From assembly GCA_030641485.1 (NCBI GenBank), contig DAOWHJ010000154.1:1-40145 (forward strand): a stretch of 40,145 nucleotides of DNA, written 5' to 3'. The position numbers were made by a program, and so were the translations under genes. The number at the start of each line of letters is the position of its first letter. The stretch's first letter is position 1. Below the pieces are notes generated by a model, which worked only from the letters and a program-made list of their open reading frames with translations, did no database searches and had not been told where the DNA came from. Source of the DNA: Pseudomonadota bacterium (lineage in GTDB: Bacteria; Desulfobacterota; Anaeroferrophillalia; Anaeroferrophillales; Tharpellaceae). Positions 16,403 to 25,597 of the stretch are shown piece after piece.

Positions 16403-17513
16403 AACAGTTCTTTTTGCCGGAGGTGGAACCGGCGGCCATCTCTTTCCCGGAATTGCTCTGGCAGAGGAGTTTCAGCGGCAGGATAAAGAGATAAAGATTG
16501 TCTTTGCTGGGACTCGGCGCGGCATTGAAGCACGACTGATTCCGGAACTTGGCTATCCCCTGGTTTTTTTAGAGGTGCATGGACTGGTTGGGGTTAAGGG
16601 TCTTAAACGGCTTAAGGCACTAGTGAATTTTCCTAAGGCGGTTATTCAAGCCCTGATATTACTGGTACGATATCGGCCGGTACTGGTCGTTGGACTGGGT
16701 GGCTATGCCAGCGCGCCAGTGCTGTTGGCAGCGATGGTGGCTGGTTTGCCGTGGGTGTTACAAGAACAGAATGCCTATCCGGGCTTGGTCAATCGTGTTT
16801 TAGCCCCCTTTGCCAAGGCGGTATTTACAGCCTTTGCCAAGGCGGGCGAGAGTCTGAAAAGTCGTGAGATTTACGATTTTGGTAATCCGCTGCGGCCGCA
16901 CCTGCAACTGCCGGGAACAACGGATGTGGAAACTCCGATACTAGAAGAGAGAGCAGCGAAGATTGCTAAACCGGAGTTTAATATCCTCATCGTTGGAGGT
17001 AGTCAAGGGGCTCGGGCACTCAACCAAACAGTGCCTGCGGCAATTTCTAACTTGGTGGGCCAGTATCCGGGTTTGCGGGTTGTCCACCAAAGTGGGAAGG
17101 GTGGGTTTGATGCTGTGACAAATGCCTACTCAGGGTTAAACTGTAAGATTGAAGTGAAGGTGTTTATAGATGATATAGGGGCCTGCTATCGCACTGCTGA
17201 CCTGGTCATCTGTCGGGCTGGAGCATTGACCCTGGCAGAATTGGCAGAACTTGGAAAAGCTGCGATTTTAGTTCCATTTCCCTATGCTGCTCATGATCAT
17301 CAGCTCTATAATGCCAAGGCTTTTGCCGAGCACGGTGCGGCTATCGTAGAGCTTGAAAGTGAGCTTACAGTCGCAGGTTTAAGTGAGAAAATTGAAGATT
17401 TAATTGAGAGACCGGACACCCTAAAGAAGATGGAACAGGCCGCTCTAACGTTGGCCCGACCACAAGCTCGGAAGCAAATTGTTGAACATTGTTTCAAACT
17501 AATAAGTGAATGA
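16380..17513 (+). CDS. murG: N-acetylglucosaminyltransferase MurG
   Basis: A 377-residue peripheral membrane GT28 enzyme that adds GlcNAc to lipid I to give lipid II. The N-terminal motif FAGGGTGGHLFPGIALA is at about 12-28. GLGGYASAPVLLAA, the GGSQGARALNQ loop that starts the second domain, and the donor-binding ICRAGALTLAEL stretch follow. It starts within the ftsW coding sequence. Confidence 0.97.
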   Translation: MSVVRPVKTVLFAGGGTGGHLFPGIALAEEFQRQDKEIKIVFAGTRRGIEARLIPELGYPLVFLEVHGLVGVKGLKRLKALVNFPKAVIQALILLVRYRPVLVVGLGGYASAPVLLAAMVAGLPWVLQEQNAYPGLVNRVLAPFAKAVFTAFAKAGESLKSREIYDFGNPLRPHLQLPGTTDVETPILEERAAKIAKPEFNILIVGGSQGARALNQTVPAAISNLVGQYPGLRVVHQSGKGGFDAVTNAYSGLNCKIEVKVFIDDIGACYRTADLVICRAGALTLAELAELGKAAILVPFPYAAHDHQLYNAKAFAEHGAAIVELESELTVAGLSEKIEDLIERPDTLKKMEQAALTLARPQARKQIVEHCFKLISE

Positions 17514-17539
17514 TCAAATTTTTTAGGAGCAAATGAACA

Positions 17540-18916
17540 GTGAAAGGAATGCACCATAAAGTAAAACGGGTACACTTTGTCGGTATCGGTGGTAGCGGAA
17601 TGTGCGGCATTGCTGAAGTGTTGCTTAACTTGGGCTATCAGGTTCATGGTTCTGATCTTAACCGAAGCCCGGTAACCGAAAGGCTCGAAAAACTTGGAGC
17701 CCAGATTGCATATGGTCATGCCCGGGAAAACCTGGGTGATGTACAGGTACTGGTTCGTTCAACTGCGGTTAAAGATGATAATCCAGAGGTTGTAGAGGCC
17801 CGCATTAGAGCAATTCCGGTAATCCCCAGAGCTGAAATGTTGGCAGAGTTGATGCGCTTAAAATATGGCATTGCTGTTGGCGGCACCCATGGCAAAACGA
17901 CTACGACATCAATGATTGCAACAATGCTCAGTGGCACAGACCTCGACCCCACCGTAGTTATTGGCGGTCGACTTAACAGTATCAACAGCAACGCCTGTCT
18001 GGGTGAGGGTGAAATTCTACTTGCTGAAGCAGATGAGAGTGATGGTTCGTTTTTAGCCCTGTCACCAATTATTGCGGTTATTACTAACATCGATCGTGAA
18101 CACCTTGACCATTATCGGGGTGGAATAGAAGAGATCGAGGACAACTTTGTTGCCTTTGCGAATAAAGTACCCTTTTATGGTCTTGTGGTTCTCTGTCTGG
18201 ACGATCCTCGGGTGCAGGATATTATCCCGCGCATAGGCCGGCGCATTTCAACTTATGGTTTTAGTCCCCAGGCAGATGTACGCGCCCTTGATGTCTCAAT
18301 TGAGGGGATGCAGAGCCGATTTAGGGTTATTGTGAATCGGGAAGAGTTGGGTGAGTTCACCATTGATATGCCGGGTCGCCACTATGTTCTGAACTGTCTG
18401 GCGGCAATCGCCACCGGCTTTGAACTAGGTTTGGAGTTTGCTGATATTCGGAAGCATCTTTCTGGTTTCGCTGGGGTTCAGCGTCGTCTACAAATTGTAG
18501 GTGAGTACCGGGGGGCATTGGTGGTTGATGATTATGGCCATCATCCAACCGAGATTCAGGTTACCCTTGAAGCCTTGCGTCAAGCATGGCCTAAACGGCG
18601 TCTGGTCACACTTTTTCAGCCGCATAGATATACTCGGACAAAGTATCTGTTTAACGACTTTCAGGTTGTTTTCAATGAGGCTGACATTTTGCTCATCACC
18701 GATATCTATGCCGCCGGAGAGCGTCCAATTGATGGTATCACCGGAGCCAGCCTGGCCGAAGCGGTCCGTCAACATGGACACAAACAGGTCCACTACCTGG
18801 CGGATCATGAAGCCTTGCGGGAATTTATTATAGCAAATGCCGAATCATCAGATTTGATCCTGACTATGGGGGCTGGTGACATATATCGCTTAGGCCATGA
18901 ATTAGTTAAGATGTGA
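17540..18916 (+). CDS. murC: UDP-N-acetylmuramate--L-alanine ligase MurC
   Basis: A 458-residue ligase that adds L-alanine, the first residue of the stem peptide. The motifs are VGIGGSGMCGIAEVL (14-28), the ATP loop GTHGKTTT (115-122), EADESDGSFL and DDYGHHPTEI, the last being typical of MurC. I use GTG 17540, nine bases after AGGAGC; the ATG three codons later has its purine run too close. It is followed by a BON lipoprotein gene, not directly by murB. Confidence 0.96.
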   Translation: MKGMHHKVKRVHFVGIGGSGMCGIAEVLLNLGYQVHGSDLNRSPVTERLEKLGAQIAYGHARENLGDVQVLVRSTAVKDDNPEVVEARIRAIPVIPRAEMLAELMRLKYGIAVGGTHGKTTTTSMIATMLSGTDLDPTVVIGGRLNSINSNACLGEGEILLAEADESDGSFLALSPIIAVITNIDREHLDHYRGGIEEIEDNFVAFANKVPFYGLVVLCLDDPRVQDIIPRIGRRISTYGFSPQADVRALDVSIEGMQSRFRVIVNREELGEFTIDMPGRHYVLNCLAAIATGFELGLEFADIRKHLSGFAGVQRRLQIVGEYRGALVVDDYGHHPTEIQVTLEALRQAWPKRRLVTLFQPHRYTRTKYLFNDFQVVFNEADILLITDIYAAGERPIDGITGASLAEAVRQHGHKQVHYLADHEALREFIIANAESSDLILTMGAGDIYRLGHELVKM

Positions 18917-19041
18917 CCCCATTTATGGGGGCGACAGCAAAGTTCGCCAATTTTCGCTGTGACTTAACTGCCAAGCCACAGTAAGGCGAATATTTACTAA
19001 AAAGATAACCCGTAACTTACGAATTTAATAGAGAGTCAATA

Positions 19042-19392
19042 ATGTTCCTAGAGTCATATTCTCAGAAAAGAGTAAGATCAGCAAGCAACTTCAAACTGTG
19101 GGTGGCTGTTACTCTCACTCTTTTGACTCTACTCATTATATCATGCTCGACCCCGGGAGGCCGGAGTGTCGAGGCGGTCTACGATGACGCGGTAATTGCG
19201 ACAAGGCTTAAAGGATGCCTGACAGAGATGATGGGGAGTAATGTGATCGGGATTGATGTTGATGTTTACCATGGGGAAGTCACCCTGCAGGGCCGGGTCC
19301 GGAGCCCAAATATGGAGAGCCGGGTAGTGGCCGTGACCGCTCATGTTCAAGGGGTGAGAAAAATAATTAACCTGCTTCATATAATACCTTAA
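19042..19392 (+). CDS. BON-domain lipoprotein inside the dcw cluster
   Basis: A 116-residue predicted lipoprotein. The N-terminal hydrophobic segment (about 19-34) ends in the lipobox LIISC, with C35 as the lipidated residue. One BON domain follows (about 45-115), seen in DDAVIATRLKGCL, VDVDVYHGEVTLQGRV and the terminal VQGVRKIINLL. BON domains bind membranes or lipids; relatives include OsmY and the DolP/YraP lipoprotein at the septum. It lies 125 bases after murC and 64 bases before murB. This is not a standard dcw member, so an envelope or septal role is plausible but inferred from position. Confidence 0.88.
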   Translation: MFLESYSQKRVRSASNFKLWVAVTLTLLTLLIISCSTPGGRSVEAVYDDAVIATRLKGCLTEMMGSNVIGIDVDVYHGEVTLQGRVRSPNMESRVVAVTAHVQGVRKIINLLHIIP

Positions 19393-19456
19393 AGCTGATT
19401 ATAGCCTAATGGGATTTTAGCATGTTTGAAAAAAACATCACTGACAAGGTAATGAG

Positions 19457-20371
19457 TTGATTAGGACTGAACAAAAGCATGAGTTACGCCAGCGTTTATC
19501 AGAGTTTATGACTGAGGAGGAACCGCTGGCACCCAAAACGGCATTTAAGACCGGTGGTGCCGCCGCAATCTACCTGCAACCTGCAGATTTGACTGAGCTG
19601 CTGCTCGCTGTTAAAACTCTTGCCGAACTTAAGCTCGGTTTTCTGATTCTTGGTGGTGGCCGCAACTTGCTGATTGCCGATGATGGTATTAGAAACAAAG
19701 TTGTAATCAGTTTGAGCAGAGGTTTTATGGATTATGAGATTGTCGGCTCGGACAAGCACTCGGTGATGATTCGTGCCGAAGCCGGGGTTTCTTTGGCGGC
19801 TCTGGTTAATTTAAGTGGAGTTGGTGGTTATGGTGGCCTTGAGAATCTGGCTGGGATTCCCGGGAGTCTAGGCGGCGCCATAGCCATGAATGCTGGAGCC
19901 TTCGGGAGTACGATTTTTGACCACTTGGCGGCGCTATGGGTGCTGCATGACGGTGGTCTTTGTTGGCGTTCGCCTGCGTCCCTGAACCCAGGCTATCGAG
20001 ATGGCGGTTTAGGGGGGCAGGATATTGTCGTCGCAGCTTATCTTATCCTGCCCCGCAAACCGGTTCAAGAGATCGTTGCTAAAGTGAACGAAATTCGGAG
20101 CCAGCGGTGGCGACGTTTGCCGCAAGGTGCTCATGCTGGTTCGGTGTTTAAGAATCCTGATGGAAATTTTGCCGGCCGCCTGCTTGAATCCGCAGGTTGT
20201 AAAGGGCTGCGTTGTGGTGGAGCTAAGGTCGCTGTGGAGCATGCCAATGTGATTGTGGCAGAGGATACGGCAACAAGCCAAGATATAATTGACTTAATGG
20301 AGAGCATGCAAGCTTCAGTTAGGCAACATTGTGGTACAATTTTGCAGCCCGAAATTAGAGTCTTTTCTTGA
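19457..20371 (+). CDS. murB: UDP-N-acetylenolpyruvoylglucosamine reductase MurB
   Basis: A 304-residue FAD-dependent reductase that completes UDP-MurNAc. The FAD-binding motifs are TAFKTGGAA, LGGGRNLLIADDG and AGIPGSLGGAIAMNAGAFG. The active-site serine lies in AGSVFKNP, and the C-terminal glutamate in the LQPEIRVF stretch. I use TTG 19457 with AAGGT six bases upstream. The next ATG, at 19508, lacks a ribosome binding site and would remove the conserved N-terminal helix. Confidence 0.95.
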   Translation: MIRTEQKHELRQRLSEFMTEEEPLAPKTAFKTGGAAAIYLQPADLTELLLAVKTLAELKLGFLILGGGRNLLIADDGIRNKVVISLSRGFMDYEIVGSDKHSVMIRAEAGVSLAALVNLSGVGGYGGLENLAGIPGSLGGAIAMNAGAFGSTIFDHLAALWVLHDGGLCWRSPASLNPGYRDGGLGGQDIVVAAYLILPRKPVQEIVAKVNEIRSQRWRRLPQGAHAGSVFKNPDGNFAGRLLESAGCKGLRCGGAKVAVEHANVIVAEDTATSQDIIDLMESMQASVRQHCGTILQPEIRVFS

Positions 20372-20403
20372 TTTATGATTGAAACTGCAGGAGGGGAGCA
20401 GAA

Positions 20404-21333
20404 ATGAAATTTACGCCAGGAACCAAGGTTGGGGTACTCTATGGCGGACTCTCAGCTGAACGCGAAGTTTCCTTGAAAAGTGGTAAGGCTGTGGGGCTGG
20501 CCTTGCAAGAGCTTGGCTTCATGGTCACCCTGATTGACGTTGACCGTGAGATTTTTACCAGACTTAAAGAGGCAAAAGTAGAGGTCGTTTTTATTGCCTT
20601 ACATGGTGCCTATGGTGAAGACGGCACAATTCAAGGGGTTTTAGAGTATCTACAGATACCTTATACCGGCCCTGGGGTAATGGCTAGTAGCATTGCCATG
20701 AATAAGGTGATGACTAAGAGGGTTTTGCTTTCGTATGGCATTATGACTCCCGACTACACAGTGCCAAGTGGTGTTGAAATTGAGGTTGAGGTGCCACCAG
20801 GAGGTTACCCTCTTGTGGTCAAGCCGGTTGCAGAAGGTTCAAGCTTGGGGATGAGTATTGTAACAGATGCTGGAGATCTGGAACCGGCTTTAATTCAAGC
20901 ACGGGAATACGGTCAGCAGGTTATGATTGAGAGCTATATTCCGGGCCTAGAGTTGACTGCAGCAGTACTCCACGGTGCAGCGCTGCCCTTGATTGAAATT
21001 CGGGCTCGTGGTGGGGTCTATGACTATAGAGCAAAGTACACCAAAGGTTTTTCCGAGTACCTGGTGCCAGCGCAAATTGACGAATCTATCACCCGTAAAG
21101 TTCAGGAGTTGGCCCTTGCCAGTGCCCGGGTTTTGGGCTGTGATCGCGGTGCCGTGCGGGTCGATTTCCGTCTTGATATGGAAAATAACCCATTTGTGAT
21201 TGAGATTAACACGGTGCCAGGGATGACAGAAACCAGCCTGTTGCCTCAGGCGGCAGAGGTCGGTGGGATGGATTTTATAGCCCTGATAGATCATATTCTC
21301 CAAGGTGCTGGTCTTGATTTGGCCCCGCGCTAA
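20404..21333 (+). CDS. ddl: D-alanine--D-alanine ligase
   Basis: A 309-residue ATP-grasp ligase that makes the D-Ala-D-Ala dipeptide used by MurF. Visible are GVLYGGLSAEREVSLKSG at the N-terminus, ALHGAYGEDGTIQG, VKPVAEGSSLGMS and the metal-binding EINTVPGMTETSLLP. A strong ribosome binding site (GGAGGGGAG) precedes the ATG. Its end overlaps ftsQ by 29 bases. Confidence 0.96.
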   Translation: MKFTPGTKVGVLYGGLSAEREVSLKSGKAVGLALQELGFMVTLIDVDREIFTRLKEAKVEVVFIALHGAYGEDGTIQGVLEYLQIPYTGPGVMASSIAMNKVMTKRVLLSYGIMTPDYTVPSGVEIEVEVPPGGYPLVVKPVAEGSSLGMSIVTDAGDLEPALIQAREYGQQVMIESYIPGLELTAAVLHGAALPLIEIRARGGVYDYRAKYTKGFSEYLVPAQIDESITRKVQELALASARVLGCDRGAVRVDFRLDMENNPFVIEINTVPGMTETSLLPQAAEVGGMDFIALIDHILQGAGLDLAPR

Positions 21334-22222
21334 AAAAAGGGGGAACCAACGGTTACGAGCAGGAAATAGTCGTAAGGCTATCCAGCAGGCTCGCAACACC
21401 GGCGTAAAAAGTGGTGGTATACGTAAGGTTGCTCTGTTAATTTCGCTGGTCTGTTTTTTAGCTCTGGGCGGCAGTGCCTTGTGGCTCTGGTTGCCGACGC
21501 TGGTAAGTAATGTAGATGGTTGGTTAAAAGAGAGCGGCAGCTTTTTAGTAAGAGAGATCGTAGTTGAAGGCATTCATAGGTGTCACAGGGATGATATAAT
21601 TCAAGCTCTGAACCTGGATTCGGAGCAGCTGATATTCACATTTTCTTTGGTTCAAGCTCAGGCTCGAGTAGAGGCGCTACCGTTCATTAAACTGGCAATG
21701 ATTCGCCGCCGGTTGCCAGACTTGCTGCAGGTTGAGGTCGTTGAGTGCAAACCTCGGGCTCTGCTATATTTGGAGGATCTGTATCTGGTTGATGAAGAGG
21801 GGGTTGTGATGGCACGTGCCCCGGCAGGAGAGGTCTTGGATTTCCCAGTGATCAGTGGTTTTAGCTTAAATGAATGGCAGCAACGGCCCCAAGTTTGGCG
21901 GAGATTGCTTAAGAAGGCCACGAACCTACTCTTGATTTGGGAAGAGAGAGGTAAAGAGTGGCCGGAAAAGGTTGCTCAGATAGTGTTGGATGAAGTTTGT
22001 GGAGTAACTCTGTTTACAACGGGCAGTAATTGGGAGTTGCAATTGGGGTCGGAGAACTATTGTGAACGCCTTGAACGTTGGCGACAGGTTCTCGTGTTGT
22101 TGGGTGAGCGTGCATCATCGGTGAAATATTTCGATTGTGCCGGGGAGAGCTCGGTTGTAGCCGGGTTACGGCAGTTCAAAATAGAGGCAGATAAAAAGGC
22201 AGGGGAATATGGCCAGAAGTGA
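21305..22222 (+). CDS. ftsQ: Cell division protein FtsQ/DivIB
   Basis: A 305-residue bitopic membrane protein that links FtsL and FtsB to the rest of the divisome. It has a basic cytoplasmic N-terminus, one hydrophobic segment (about 41-62), then a POTRA domain (about 80-150, starting FLVREIVVEGIHRC) and an FtsQ beta domain. The start is uncertain: GTG 21305 and TTG 21314 both lie inside ddl. It overlaps ftsA by 14 bases. Confidence 0.9.
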   Translation: MLVLIWPRAKKRGNQRLRAGNSRKAIQQARNTGVKSGGIRKVALLISLVCFLALGGSALWLWLPTLVSNVDGWLKESGSFLVREIVVEGIHRCHRDDIIQALNLDSEQLIFTFSLVQAQARVEALPFIKLAMIRRRLPDLLQVEVVECKPRALLYLEDLYLVDEEGVVMARAPAGEVLDFPVISGFSLNEWQQRPQVWRRLLKKATNLLLIWEERGKEWPEKVAQIVLDEVCGVTLFTTGSNWELQLGSENYCERLERWRQVLVLLGERASSVKYFDCAGESSVVAGLRQFKIEADKKAGEYGQK

Positions 22223-23438
22223 ACAGATGGTGGTTGGTCTTGATTTAGGGACAACAAAAACTTGCGTCCTGGTAGGTGTTCAGGGGGAGACCGGGCTTGA
22301 AATTGTCGGTGTAGGAACTGCTCCTTCAATTGGTCTGCGCAAAGGTGTGGTTGTTAATTTGGACTCAACTGTAGAGTCCATTCGTCAGGCCGTGGCAGAG
22401 GCGGAAAAGATTTGTGGGCAGAAAATTAAGGTTGTGTATACGGCAATAGCAGGCAGTCATTTGCAAGGTATGAATAGTCACGGTATTATCGGGGTTAAGG
22501 ACCGGGAGGTTAGTAAGACTGATGTTGAGCAGGTTCTTGATGCAGCTCGGGCGGTAGCAATCCCAATGGATCGTGAAGTGATTGATACAATCCCTCAACA
22601 ATTTTTTCTTGATGATCAGGAAGGGGTGGTTGATCCTGTGGGGATGTCTGGGGTCAGGCTCGAAGTCGATGTGCATATCGTGACGGCGGCTGCAGCCTCA
22701 CTGCAAAATGTCTACCGCTGTTGTAATCGGGCCGGACTTGATGTGAAGGGGGTGGTATTGCAGCAGTTGGCTTCAAGCCGGGCTGTACTTACCGTCGAAG
22801 AGTGCGAACTTGGAGTGGTGTTGATCGATATTGGGGGGGGGACAACTGATATTGCAGTTTATGTTGGAGGGGCAATTTCCTACACTGCATGCCTGCCATT
22901 AGGTGGTAATCAGGTAACTAATGATATTGCACTTGGTTTACGGACCCCAATGGAAGCTGCCGAAAAAATTAAGCGACACTACGGATGTACAACTTCGAAG
23001 ATGATTGACTCAGAGGAGCCAATTGAAGTTCCAAGTGTCGGAGGGCGCCCGCCGCGCAAACTTCCACGCCAAATTCTAGGCGAGATTATAGAACCGCGGT
23101 TGCAGGAGATTTTTGAACTGGCAAATCGTGAGCTGCATAAGTCAGGGTTTTATGACCAGGTGGTTTCTGGAGTTGTTGTGACCGGCGGAACTGCTCTGTT
23201 GCCAGGGGCGGCAGAACTTGTGGAAAAAGTTTTTGAGCTTCAGGCCCGGGTCGGTTTTCCCGAGACTCAAGGTAGTGGTTTTGATGCAGTCAACAGCCCC
23301 ATCTACGCAACCTCAATAGGCTTGCTTAGATATGCTGCTGATGGACAGAATTCAAATCGAAACAGTAACGGGTTTAAGGGATTGGAAATGGGTGGAATTT
23401 TTGCTAAATTTACAGCTTTTATGAAGGATTTTTTTTAA
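22209..23438 (+). CDS. ftsA: Cell division protein FtsA
   Basis: A 409-residue actin-like ATPase that anchors FtsZ to the membrane. The phosphate-1 motif is GLDLGTTKTCVLVG (near 10-23), phosphate-2 is IDIGGGTTDIAVY, and the adenosine motif is VVVTGGTALLPGA. A C-terminal amphipathic stretch (FAKFTAFMKDFF) serves as the membrane anchor. The 1C-type insert is present. A 136-base gap separates it from ftsZ. Confidence 0.96.
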   Translation: MARSEQMVVGLDLGTTKTCVLVGVQGETGLEIVGVGTAPSIGLRKGVVVNLDSTVESIRQAVAEAEKICGQKIKVVYTAIAGSHLQGMNSHGIIGVKDREVSKTDVEQVLDAARAVAIPMDREVIDTIPQQFFLDDQEGVVDPVGMSGVRLEVDVHIVTAAAASLQNVYRCCNRAGLDVKGVVLQQLASSRAVLTVEECELGVVLIDIGGGTTDIAVYVGGAISYTACLPLGGNQVTNDIALGLRTPMEAAEKIKRHYGCTTSKMIDSEEPIEVPSVGGRPPRKLPRQILGEIIEPRLQEIFELANRELHKSGFYDQVVSGVVVTGGTALLPGAAELVEKVFELQARVGFPETQGSGFDAVNSPIYATSIGLLRYAADGQNSNRNSNGFKGLEMGGIFAKFTAFMKDFF

Positions 23439-23574
23439 TAAATTAGAACAACATGCAAATTTAGGGTAGCTAATCCCGATCTCTTTCGGAAGATCAGTTT
23501 AGGTCCTCAGTTTGCTGAAATATATTGTTAGAATTAAGGTTTGGGCAACTTTAAAGTATTAAAGGGAGAGAGCT

Positions 23575-24855
23575 ATGACATTTGAATTTGAAGAGAGCGT
23601 AAATCTAGCGGCACAAATTAAAGTGGTAGGGGTCGGTGGTGGCGGTGGTAATGCCGTAAACAACATGATTCTATCTGGCCTTGAGGGGGTTGATTTTATT
23701 GTCGCCAACACTGATGCGCAAGACCTGAAGGCCTCACAGGCTGCATCCAAGATACAATTAGGAAGCCGGGTGACCAAAGGTTTGGGGGCTGGAGCAAATC
23801 CCGATATCGGGTGTAGTGCTGCCTTGGAAGATGCTGATCACATTTCAGAATTGCTGGCTGGTGCGGATATGGTTTTTGTGACCGCAGGTATGGGCGGAGG
23901 AACCGGTACCGGTGGGGCACCTGTTGTGGCTCAGTTGGCTAAGGAGGCAGGTTCGCTGGTGATTGGAGTGGCCACCAAACCTTTTAATTTTGAAGGCAAG
24001 AAAAAGATGCGTATAGCCGAAGCGGGGTTGGCAAAGTTACGCGAAAATGTAGATGCCCTGATCACCATTCCGAACCAGAGGTTGTTGAATACAGTTTGTA
24101 AAAATACAACTGCTGCCGATGCATTTAAAACGGTTGACGATGTATTGTTGCAGGCGGTTCGCAGCATCTCTGACCTTATCAATGTCCATGGTCATATTAA
24201 TCTTGATTTCCAGGACATTAAAACGATCATGGATAATGCCGGAATGGCTCTTATGGGGACGGGTATTGCAAGTGGAGAGAACCGTGCCCTCGAAGCCGCA
24301 CAGTCGGCAATTGCATCACCCCTGTTAGAGGATCTAAGTATTCAGGGGGCCCGCGGTGTGATTATTAACTTTACCGCATCTTCCGAGTTGACCCTGCATG
24401 AGATGGATCAAGCCGCGACATTGATTCAGGAAGAGGCCCACGAAGATGTTGAGGTGATCACCGGGTTTGTTCTTGATGACTCTCTGGGTGAGGATCTTCG
24501 CATTACAGTTATTGCGACCGGTTTTGATTCAGTTCAGGCTTCTCAGCCAGCGATTGCTGGAGTTGGGGCTAAGGGGCCGGGGTTAGGTCTTGCCGGAAGG
24601 TACCCAATTGGTACAGCCGTACGACGTGACAATTATGATCGTCCAGCTTTTCAGGTTCAGAATGATGAGGCTGCCGGAATGGTTTCGTCCTACGAAGCGG
24701 TGGACGCCGATCGCATGGTTAGCAAAGATCTTCAATTTGAAGATATTCAGGAGATACCAACTCTTATGAAAAAGGTAGTTGGTTCAGAAAGTGAGTTTGA
24801 CAGCGGGATTGATGATATGGACATTCCAACCTTTATTAGGCGTCAAATCAGTTGA
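23575..24855 (+). CDS. ftsZ: Cell division GTPase FtsZ
   Basis: A 426-residue tubulin homologue that forms the division ring. The GTP-binding loop GGGTGTG is at 107-113. The N-terminal VVGVGGGGGNAVNNM stretch, the T7-loop NLDFQDIKTIM with its catalytic aspartates, and a variable linker are present. The conserved tail MDIPTFIRRQ at the very end binds FtsA and other partners. A good ribosome binding site (AAGGGAGAGAG) precedes the ATG. A hairpin terminator lies about 95 bases downstream and ends the dcw transcript. Confidence 0.97.
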   Translation: MTFEFEESVNLAAQIKVVGVGGGGGNAVNNMILSGLEGVDFIVANTDAQDLKASQAASKIQLGSRVTKGLGAGANPDIGCSAALEDADHISELLAGADMVFVTAGMGGGTGTGGAPVVAQLAKEAGSLVIGVATKPFNFEGKKKMRIAEAGLAKLRENVDALITIPNQRLLNTVCKNTTAADAFKTVDDVLLQAVRSISDLINVHGHINLDFQDIKTIMDNAGMALMGTGIASGENRALEAAQSAIASPLLEDLSIQGARGVIINFTASSELTLHEMDQAATLIQEEAHEDVEVITGFVLDDSLGEDLRITVIATGFDSVQASQPAIAGVGAKGPGLGLAGRYPIGTAVRRDNYDRPAFQVQNDEAAGMVSSYEAVDADRMVSKDLQFEDIQEIPTLMKKVVGSESEFDSGIDDMDIPTFIRRQIS

Positions 24856-24948
24856 TGTTGTTATGTGGCCGCCCTCTTAAATAGCATTAAGTAACAGCGC
24901 TCAGTGTGAATTTGACTCTCTTTCAGTGTTGTCCGTTCTCCGTGCTAT

Positions 24949-24997
24949 GAGCTCGTCTTTTATGGGTCCGAATATTAAATCTATAAAAGGCGAGCTT
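24949..24997 (+). terminator. Terminator of the dcw cluster after ftsZ
   Basis: A 17-bp stem (arms 24949-24965 and 24981-24997, 15-base loop) is followed by CTTTTCT. Three of its pairs are G-U in the plus-strand RNA and would be A-C mismatches in minus-strand RNA, so the hairpin is built for the ftsZ transcript. Confidence 0.75.
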
Positions 24998-25050
24998 CTT
25001 TTCTGCTAACCCCAAGTGCTCGTCACAAGCTCCCTAGGTTTTTAATAACC

Positions 25051-25482
25051 CTAAAGTGCGTGAATGACACTTGTAACCACACCCCAGATTTCAAAATCCA
25101 TCTCCTCGATAATTTCAGTGGGACCGTATTCCGGGTTTTCAGGAAGCAGAAAAACTCTTTTCTTATCTACCCGAATCCTTTTTACAGTCAAGTCACCATC
25201 AATAATGGCGATCACGACTTTTTTGTCGCTCGCCTCCAGGGCACGATCCACAATCAGGAGATCACCTGATTGGATACCTGCACCGGTCATTGAATCACCT
25301 TTAACTTTAACGAAGAAAGTTGCAGCTGGATGACGAATGAGGTACTTGTTCAGGTCGAGGTGGTTCTCGATGTAGTCATCTGCAGGAGACGGGAAACCAG
25401 CTGAGACCGGAATCATAAAAAGCGGCCGATTATATTCACTCTCAATCTCAGGGCCTGAGATCGCCGTAACAGTTGTTGACAT
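25051..25482 (-). CDS. umuD: UmuD-like autoproteolytic S24 peptidase
   Basis: A 143-residue S24-family protein without a DNA-binding domain. The self-cleavage site is A28-G29 (in SAGFPSPADDY), with catalytic S64 (KGDSMTGAGI) and K101 (LTVKRI). In E. coli, cleaved UmuD pairs with UmuC as translesion polymerase V, but here no umuC is adjacent on either side. It lies alone between the ftsZ terminator and the cytochrome operon terminator. I could not find a convincing SOS box. Confidence 0.88.
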   Translation of the reverse strand: MSTTVTAISGPEIESEYNRPLFMIPVSAGFPSPADDYIENHLDLNKYLIRHPAATFFVKVKGDSMTGAGIQSGDLLIVDRALEASDKKVVIAIIDGDLTVKRIRVDKKRVFLLPENPEYGPTEIIEEMDFEIWGVVTSVIHAL

Positions 25483-25517
25483 AATATTATCCAGTCAAGT
25501 CAATTGTTTTTGAAAAA

Positions 25518-25551
25518 AGAGGGCCATTTTCAAGTCTGAAAATGGCCCTCT
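25518..25551 (-). terminator. Terminator of the cytochrome operon
   Basis: A perfect 15-bp stem (AGAGGGCCATTTTCA, loop AGTC) lies 47 bases after the stop codon of the large cytochrome. On the minus strand the stem is followed by six T residues, so it ends that operon. Confidence 0.85.
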
Positions 25552-25597
25552 CTGCGAGCAACTATACCCGCGTTAGTTTTTGTTGTTACCAGTAGTG

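Noticed and set aside
18917..18940. Terminator after murC (CCCCAT-TT-ATGGGG)
   Set aside because: The loop is only two bases and no T-run follows; the dcw genes continue downstream on the same strand.
23439..23574. Separate ftsZ promoter in the ftsA-ftsZ gap
   Set aside because: The gap is A/T-rich, but no -35/-10 pair with acceptable spacing stood out.
25483..25517. SOS box upstream of umuD
   Set aside because: No CTG-N10-CAG or other clear LexA motif was seen; TTGACT and TAATAT are too close to each other to form a normal promoter.
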